DNA of 64,000 nucleotides from RGIG5612 sp017511185 (GTDB taxonomy: Bacteria > Bacillota > Clostridia > Lachnospirales > Lachnospiraceae), in the NCBI GenBank assembly GCA_017511185.1, contig JAFWLF010000107.1, forward strand, positions 80,850 through 144,849. Reading direction: 5' to 3'. Under the pieces are notes generated by a model. The model did not search any database. It had not been told where the DNA came from and saw only the letters and a program-made list of their open reading frames with translations. Shown here one piece after another: positions 59,312-64,000 of the stretch (within the stretch, counting starts at the first letter, position 1; each line of letters opens with the position of its first letter). A program made the translations under genes and the position numbers.

Positions 59312-59488
59312 ATGTCAAATGTTATCGTTAAAGAAGGCGAATCTTTAGATAGTGCTTTACGTCGTTTCAAAAGAAACTGCGCAAAGGCTGGCATCCAGCA
59401 GGAGATTCGTAAAAGAGAGCATTATGAGAAACCAAGCGTAAGACGTAAGAAAAAGTCTGAAGCAGCTCGTAAGCGCAAATATAATTAA
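59312..59488 (+). CDS. rpsU: Ribosomal protein bS21
   Basis: 58 residues starting MSNVIVKEGESLDSALRRF, followed by FKRNCAKAGIQQEIRKREHYEKP and an Arg/Lys-rich tail ending RKRKYN, the usual bS21 pattern. AGGGAGG precedes the ATG. It has its own promoter and terminator. Confidence 0.96.
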   Translation: MSNVIVKEGESLDSALRRFKRNCAKAGIQQEIRKREHYEKPSVRRKKKSEAARKRKYN

Positions 59489-59498
59489 TCTGAATGCA

Positions 59499-59528
59499 AA
59501 AGAACCGATTCTATATCGGTTCTTTTTA
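59499..59528 (+). terminator. Terminator after rpsU
   Basis: A perfect 11-bp stem (AAAGAACCGAT, 59499-59509, with 59515-59525), a five-base loop and a T run. Confidence 0.92.
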
Positions 59529-59575
59529 TGTTATAATTCCATCATCCATATAAGTAATAAAGGAGTAAGTTTTAT

Positions 59576-60574
59576 TTGAGTGAAATTGAATCTGTCGTCA
59601 GCTTATCGGCGCAGGAAATGAAAGAAATCTTTGGACAGCTCGATGAGAATGTCAAAAAGATAGAAAAAGCTTTGTTCGTGAAGATCATAGCCCGCGGGGA
59701 CGGGATCCGGATCATCGGGGATAAAGTCAACGCGGAAAGAGCAAAAAGGATCCTGGAAGATCTTGGGAACCATGTTCGTAAAGGAAATCATATCGAGACG
59801 CAGAACGTGGATTATGCTATTTCCCTAGAAAAGGGAGGAGATGAGACACATCTTTCTGATCTGGATGATGAGATCATCTGCCGAACCGTCAACGGAAAAC
59901 CAATTCGTCCGAAAACATTCAACCAGAAAAAATACGTGGATGCGATCCGTGAGAACATGATCGTATTTGGTCTTGGCCCTGCCGGTACCGGAAAAACATA
60001 TCTGGCCATGGCCATGGCGATCGATGCTTTCCGCAAAGGTGATGTAAACCGCATCATTCTGACAAGACCGGCTATTGAAGCTGGAGAGAATCTGGGATTC
60101 CTTCCTGGTGATCTGCAAAGCAAGGTGGATCCGTATCTCAGACCTCTCTATGATGCTATTTATCAGATCATGGGAGCAGAGAGCTATTTATCCAATAGCG
60201 AAAAAGGGCTGATCGAAGTGGCTCCTCTGGCATATATGAGGGGACGTACGTTAGATAATGCGTTTATTATTCTGGATGAAGCACAGAATACAACACCTGC
60301 ACAGATGAAGATGTTCCTGACCCGTATCGGCTTTGGTTCGAAAGTCGTTGTGACAGGTGATCCGACCCAGAAAGACCTTCCTTACGGACAGATCTCCGGA
60401 TTGGATGTTGCGATCCGAGTTCTGGAAGGAATAGACGAGGATATCGCAGAAGTGGCCTTGACCAGTCAGGACGTAGTGCGCCATCCGGTCGTTCAGAAGA
60501 TCGTATTAGCATACGAAGAATACGAGAAAAAACAAAATCAGAAGGCAAGATCAAAGGATAATAAAAGATCATGA
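59576..60574 (+). CDS. phoH: PhoH-family ATPase
   Basis: 332 residues. TTG 59576 is the likely start, with AAGGAG at suitable spacing. An N-terminal KH-like part (about 20-60) precedes GPAGTGKTYLAMA (Walker A), ILTRPAIEAGENLGFLPGD and FIILDEAQNTTP (Walker B) and VVTGDPTQKDLP. It stands upstream of ybeY as in many Firmicutes, and is thought to act on RNA. ATGA overlap with ybeY. Confidence 0.94.
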   Translation: MSEIESVVSLSAQEMKEIFGQLDENVKKIEKALFVKIIARGDGIRIIGDKVNAERAKRILEDLGNHVRKGNHIETQNVDYAISLEKGGDETHLSDLDDEIICRTVNGKPIRPKTFNQKKYVDAIRENMIVFGLGPAGTGKTYLAMAMAIDAFRKGDVNRIILTRPAIEAGENLGFLPGDLQSKVDPYLRPLYDAIYQIMGAESYLSNSEKGLIEVAPLAYMRGRTLDNAFIILDEAQNTTPAQMKMFLTRIGFGSKVVVTGDPTQKDLPYGQISGLDVAIRVLEGIDEDIAEVALTSQDVVRHPVVQKIVLAYEEYEKKQNQKARSKDNKRS

Positions 60575-61047
60575 AAGTGTTTATCGAAAATGAATCCCGC
60601 GTCGCATTTGATTTTAAAGACATGGACCGCGTGATCCGGAAAGCGGTCAAAACGGTCATGGAAGATAAGAAGATACCGATGGAACTGGATGTGAACGTTC
60701 TGCTTACCGTTCCGTCCGCCATTCGGTCGATCAATCGTGAAATGCGCGGCATCGACAGCGTGACAGATGTCTTATCTTTCCCTTATTTTGAATACAAAAA
60801 ACCAGGCAAGTTCCCTGGAAAACCGGAGGATGGAGAAGAGCAGATCCTTGGGGATATTGTTCTATGTGCGTCTAAAGTCAAGGAACAGGCAAAGAAATAC
60901 GGACACAGTCAAAAACGGGAACTTGCTTTTTTAATTGTACATAGTATGTTACACTTAATTGGTTATGATCATATCGATCCTGATGATGCCGTTTTAATGC
61001 AGAAAGAAGAAAAACGGTTCATGGAACTACTGAAAATCAACAGATAA
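60571..61047 (+). CDS. ybeY: Endoribonuclease YbeY, rRNA maturation factor
   Basis: 158 residues. HSMLHLIGYDHID holds the three zinc His (HxxxHxxGYDH), and TDVLSFPYFEY and LGDIVLCASKV precede it. It matures 16S rRNA ends and checks ribosome quality. Starts inside the phoH stop. Confidence 0.96.
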   Translation: MKVFIENESRVAFDFKDMDRVIRKAVKTVMEDKKIPMELDVNVLLTVPSAIRSINREMRGIDSVTDVLSFPYFEYKKPGKFPGKPEDGEEQILGDIVLCASKVKEQAKKYGHSQKRELAFLIVHSMLHLIGYDHIDPDDAVLMQKEEKRFMELLKINR

Positions 61048-61049
61048 GG

Positions 61050-62708
61050 ATGGCAAAACAGAACAGTAAAGGTAATTTCCTGATGCAGGGCGCCATTCTG
61101 GGTGTCTCATCGATCCTGGTTAGGCTGATCGGCATCATATACCGTGTCCCGCTGAATAATATTCTGGGAGAAAAAGGAGTCGCGTACTATGGCGTGGCTT
61201 TTGATGTTTACTCCATTCTTTTATTGTTGTCATCTTACAGCCTTCCGCTGGCGGTTTCGAAAATGGTCTCCAAGCGGACGACGCTGAAAGAATATAAAAA
61301 CACAAAGAGGATCTTTATCTTTGCGCTGATCTTTGCACTTTGCTGCGGCATTGCGGCTTTCTGCATCACTTTCTTTGGAGCTGATCTATTTGCAAAGATC
61401 CTGAATTATCCGCAAAGTGCGATCGCACTTCGCGTTCTTTCCCCGGCTTTGATCATTCTGTCCGTCCTTGGCGTAATGCGTGGCTATTTCCAGGGGCTGG
61501 GAACGATGATCCCAACTGCTATTTCTAACATTTTTGAGCAGATCGTGAATGCCATCGTCAGTATTGTGGCGGCTTCTGCCTTATATAAATCCGTTACAAC
61601 GGCTCAGGAAGCTGCTTATGCGTTTGGAAATGTCAAGGAAGCTTATGGAGCCGCAGGAGGGACCTTAGGAACGGTCTGTGGTGCGGCAGCTGCTTTAGCG
61701 TTTATGATCTTTCTCTTTATGTTATACCGTAAGACGCTGAATCAGCAGATCGCTAATGATAAAAGTGAGTATGTTGAACCGGCAAAAGATATTTTAAAAG
61801 TTCTCGTCTTGACGATCGTTCCGGTCATTTTAAGCACTACAATCTATAACATCAGTGGCTTGATCGATTCCGGTCTGTTCAGCAACATCCTGAAAGCAAA
61901 GGGCGTGGCAGAAGCCCAGAAAGATATTCTGACTGGTATGTTTACCGGTAATTACCGGCTGATCGTAAATGTTCCGATCGCGTTGGCCAGTGCGCTGGCG
62001 TCTTCTCTGATCCCTAGTGTTGTGAAGTCCATGACACAGAATAATAAGGGCAGCGTGATCCGTAAGGTGGAATCCTCTATCAAAGTTTCCATGATCGTTG
62101 CAATGCCTTGTGCAGCCGGAATTGGCGCCCTGTCACGGCAGATCATTGGATTCCTCTTCCCGACCAGTGTGGACCCAAATAAGGTTTCTCTGATGCTGAT
62201 GGTAGGATGTATCTCCGTTGTATTTTATTCGCTTTCTACGATCACAAATTCCATTCTGCAGGGAATTGATAAAATGCGGATACCGGTCATCCATTCGGCG
62301 ATCGCCATTCTGATCCATGTGGTTATTCTGGTGGCAATGCTTTATATATTCAATATTGATGTATTCTGCCTGGTTATTTGTGACATGCTTTTCGCTTTGA
62401 TCGTCTGTATCTTAAACGCACGGTCACTTAAGAAATATATCGGATACAAACAGGAAATAAAAAAGAGTTTCCTGTTCCCGGCTATCTGTTCTGTTTTGAT
62501 GGGTGTATGCAGCTATTTTATCAGCCAGGCGCTGTATCGTGCAGTGAAGAGCTATGCAGTTTCGGTTCTTGTTACGATCATCGCATCGGTTTTGATCTAT
62601 GGAATTCTCCTGCTGTTGTTCCGTGTGATCGATGACGAAGAAATCTATATGCTGCCGGGAGGAGCTAAAATTTATGCCCTGGCAAAGAAGATTCACCTGA
62701 TCCGTTAA
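61050..62708 (+). CDS. Oligosaccharide/lipid flippase of the MOP superfamily (SpoVB/MurJ-like)
   Basis: 552 residues with about 14 membrane segments. GNFLMQGAILGVSSILVRLIGIIYRVPL is the usual SpoVB-like start, with RVLSPALIILSVLGVMRGYFQGLG next. It is likely to move lipid-linked cell-wall or exopolysaccharide precursors. Starts two bases after ybeY. Confidence 0.87.
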   Translation: MAKQNSKGNFLMQGAILGVSSILVRLIGIIYRVPLNNILGEKGVAYYGVAFDVYSILLLLSSYSLPLAVSKMVSKRTTLKEYKNTKRIFIFALIFALCCGIAAFCITFFGADLFAKILNYPQSAIALRVLSPALIILSVLGVMRGYFQGLGTMIPTAISNIFEQIVNAIVSIVAASALYKSVTTAQEAAYAFGNVKEAYGAAGGTLGTVCGAAAALAFMIFLFMLYRKTLNQQIANDKSEYVEPAKDILKVLVLTIVPVILSTTIYNISGLIDSGLFSNILKAKGVAEAQKDILTGMFTGNYRLIVNVPIALASALASSLIPSVVKSMTQNNKGSVIRKVESSIKVSMIVAMPCAAGIGALSRQIIGFLFPTSVDPNKVSLMLMVGCISVVFYSLSTITNSILQGIDKMRIPVIHSAIAILIHVVILVAMLYIFNIDVFCLVICDMLFALIVCILNARSLKKYIGYKQEIKKSFLFPAICSVLMGVCSYFISQALYRAVKSYAVSVLVTIIASVLIYGILLLLFRVIDDEEIYMLPGGAKIYALAKKIHLIR

Positions 62709-62724
62709 GAATAGGGAGGGATAT

Positions 62725-63174
62725 ATGCAACAGGAAGCAAAAGGAAGAGGATTGTTAAAAACTTCCGGGATCCTTCTGATCATTTTTGGCAGCTTAGCTG
62801 CCTTGGGTTTAATTGCTTACCTCGTAATAATCGGCTTTATTGCGGCAATCGCTGGTGTCAATGGAGATAACGCAGCAGGATTTGGCTTTTTTGCAGTCTT
62901 CTATACGTTCTTTCTGCTGCTTGCCGCATTTAGTATTGTGACGGGGGGTATTGGAATTCATAATTCCAAAAGACCGCAGCACTGTGTAAGCTGTCTGGTG
63001 ATGGGAATCGTAGTGCTGGTCTTTGTTCTGTTTTTTGTAATTTATTTTCTCGTGGAAGATATGATCGGGTTTTCTATGTGGATATTTATCGTGGGAGCCC
63101 TGATATGCATTGTGCTTCCTGCACTTTATGTTATTGGAGCGGCGCTGAATCTGTCTTCCAGGAAGAAAGAGTAG
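62725..63174 (+). CDS. Small four-helix membrane protein, unknown
   Basis: 149 residues with four hydrophobic segments (about 12-38, 50-72, 88-112, 118-142), short polar ends and Gly-rich helices. It resembles DUF4064-type membrane proteins in layout, but no signature is clear. GGGAGGG precedes the ATG. Confidence 0.75.
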   Translation: MQQEAKGRGLLKTSGILLIIFGSLAALGLIAYLVIIGFIAAIAGVNGDNAAGFGFFAVFYTFFLLLAAFSIVTGGIGIHNSKRPQHCVSCLVMGIVVLVFVLFFVIYFLVEDMIGFSMWIFIVGALICIVLPALYVIGAALNLSSRKKE

Positions 63175-63201
63175 AGACTCTAAAAGGTAATAACTGCAGT
63201 T

Positions 63202-63501
63202 ATGAAATGGCATACGCTTTTATATTTTGGCGAAAGTGCTGCGAAACAAAGGGTTAAGATCGTTCATGATCTGGAACACAAAAAAGTGAACTTCGGCGTT
63301 TTCGTCATCATATTGTCAGTGAATGGGAAGGATCTGTTTGATATCATTCCCGGCTATATGCTGCAGAAAGAAATCTATCGGGATGCGCCAATACTCGGCG
63401 TAGCTGTTACCAAAGAAGAAGCATATGAGGTCTGCGAAAAAATGATCCTGGATGTGCATGCCAGGACCGGCGGTTATGATGTCAGGAGTTATTTCCAATG
63501 A
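63202..63501 (+). CDS. Small cytoplasmic protein, unknown
   Basis: 99 residues. MKWHTLLYFGESAAKQRVKIVHDLEHKK starts it, with VYVITLPANG-like beta strands (FGVFVIILSVNGKDLFDIIPGYML) and a helical C-terminus (VTKEEAYEVCEKMILDVHARTGG). Similar short proteins occur beside DUF2953 genes in Lachnospiraceae, as far as I recall. The start lies in the palindrome ATAACTGCAGTTAT (63190-63203), and it overlaps the next gene by four bases. Confidence 0.7.
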   Translation: MKWHTLLYFGESAAKQRVKIVHDLEHKKVNFGVFVIILSVNGKDLFDIIPGYMLQKEIYRDAPILGVAVTKEEAYEVCEKMILDVHARTGGYDVRSYFQ

Positions 63502-63974
63502 TCATATTATCAATCTTAAAAATCATAGGAATCTTCCTGGCCTGTATTGTAGGTCTTGTTTTGCTTCTGGTATTGCTCGTCCTTCTGGTTCCGATCCGCT
63601 ATCGTTTTTCCGGGGATGGAATGAATGCTGATATTCAGGCAGATGGAAAGGCATCCTGGCTTTTTGGACTTTTATCAGCATCCATTCGTTTTGCAGAAAA
63701 AAAACTGCTTTATCGTGTCAGTGTGGCTGGGATTTCGCTGAAAAAAGGAGATCTTCTGAATCCGGAGAAAAGCGTACCGGAAGAAACAGACATGGAACCT
63801 CAAATATTGAAGCCGCAGAAAGATAAGGAAGAAGAAAAAAAAGCGGCTGCATTAGAAGTGCAGAACAAACCGGAACCGGAAGCAAAAAATCAAGCGCCAA
63901 ATATAAGCGCGGCGATGCAAACGGGGACGGAAAGATTACAGCAATGGATTATGTGGCGATTAAAAACCACCTGA
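63498..63974 (+). pseudogene. DUF2953-like membrane protein, frameshifted or broken near its end
   Basis: 158 codons before the stop. A membrane helix (about 8-32), PIRYRFSGDGMNADIQADGKASWLFGLL and an acidic Lys/Glu/Pro linker follow the DUF2953 pattern. From about codon 138 the frame reads AAMQTGTERLQQWIMW and stops at 63974, while another frame gives a dockerin repeat. One added G at the GCGGCG near 63909-63914 would join the linker to GDANGDGK. Whether this is a true frameshift, a sequence error or a gene truncated at the edge cannot be told; the window ends 26 bases later. Confidence 0.55.
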
Positions 63975-64000
63975 CGAAAAAGAAGCTGATCAAAAGCGGA
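63911..64000 (+). other. Out-of-frame type-I dockerin repeat running off the window
   Basis: In the frame starting at 63911 the DNA reads GDANGDGKITAMDYVAIKNH, then LTKKKLIKSG. This is a calcium-binding dockerin repeat very close in sequence to the first repeat of the autolysin at 27.8 kb. It is one frame away from the DUF2953-like gene and has no start codon of its own. Confidence 0.8.

Noticed and set aside
63911..64000. Recent gene-conversion copy of the 27.8-kb dockerin
   Set aside because: The two DNA stretches differ at many third positions, so they are old relatives and not a recent copy.
1..64000. tRNA or rRNA genes, prophage or transposase
   Set aside because: Intergenic gaps were read for cloverleaf ends (CCA, TTCGA arms) and for integrase or transposase motifs; none could be supported.

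Overview
ORGANISM. The window looks like a chromosome segment of a strictly anaerobic, gut-type Firmicute (Clostridia, probably Lachnospiraceae). The evidence is a moderate GC content (mid-40s by eye), AGGAGG ribosome binding sites, Firmicute-type pyr and cob operons, a PyrR RNA site, ECF transporters, an rpsU-phoH-ybeY block, and many oxygen-sensitive Fe-S enzymes. Its gene content resembles flavonoid- and polyphenol-fermenting bacteria such as Eubacterium ramulus or E. oxidoreducens. This is inference; no rRNA is present. Almost every gene is on the + strand, and I saw no tRNA, rRNA, CRISPR array, transposase or phage gene.

REGION 1 (1-7.3 kb), polyphenol uptake and processing. This holds the end of a fumarate-reductase-type flavoprotein, a FabK/nitronate-monooxygenase-like FMN ene-reductase, a phloretin/diacetylphloroglucinol hydrolase (PhlG family) that would release phloroglucinol, an MFS transporter, a block of terminators and interspersed repeats, an MtaA/UroD-type methyltransferase and a type-B carboxylesterase.

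REGION 2 (7.4-22.6 kb), the most unusual locus. A sigma-A promoter with a palindromic operator precedes a molybdenum transhydroxylase (alpha plus Fe-S beta subunit), a trans-polyprenyl diphosphate synthase, hdrC-hdrB-hdrA, flxD-flxC-flxB-flxA, a small membrane protein, a MenA/UbiA prenyltransferase, a radical SAM protein and a DUF445 protein. The transhydroxylase alpha subunit carries an extra N-terminal SCP2-like lipid-binding domain. An SCP2-tagged ring (trans)hydroxylase, polyprenyl synthase, UbiA prenyltransferase and NADH-linked Hdr complex together suggest an undescribed prenylated polyphenol or quinone, and its electron-transfer system. This is the main hypothesis of the window.

REGION 3 (22.7-33 kb), accessory and envelope genes: two MATE exporters flanking a cytidylate-kinase-like protein, a dockerin-bearing peptidoglycan hydrolase, a membrane-anchored surface protein, an orphan PD-(D/E)XK-like protein, a YgjP-type metallopeptidase, an SH3 lipoprotein and a YdcF-like protein.

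REGION 4 (33.1-40.6 kb), cobalamin salvage: cobT, cobU, cobS, a degenerate CobU-like protein, cobC-like phosphatase, a TIM-barrel protein and an ECF transporter (T, fused A-A, S). This fits a need for corrinoid by the UroD-type methyltransferase and by the corrinoid-activating RACE protein at 57.3 kb.

REGION 5 (40.6-46.5 kb), phloroglucinol catabolism: phloroglucinol reductase, 3-hydroxy-5-oxohexanoate dehydrogenase, dihydrophloroglucinol cyclohydrolase, thiolase and a two-subunit CoA-transferase. Phloroglucinol released or formed by regions 1-2 would become acetyl-CoA units here. The BKACE-type triacetate lyase known from Clostridium scatologenes is not in this operon; thiolase plus CoA-transferase appear to replace it.

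REGION 6 (46.6-64 kb), mostly housekeeping: an MBL hydrolase, an SDR, a PyrR-controlled pyrC-carB-pyrK-pyrD-pyrF-pyrE-pyrB operon in which PyrB carries a fused PyrI-type zinc domain, DUF2284, RACE, YraN, rpsU, PhoH, YbeY, a lipid flippase, small membrane proteins, and at the right edge a DUF2953-like gene whose continuation into a dockerin repeat is out of frame.
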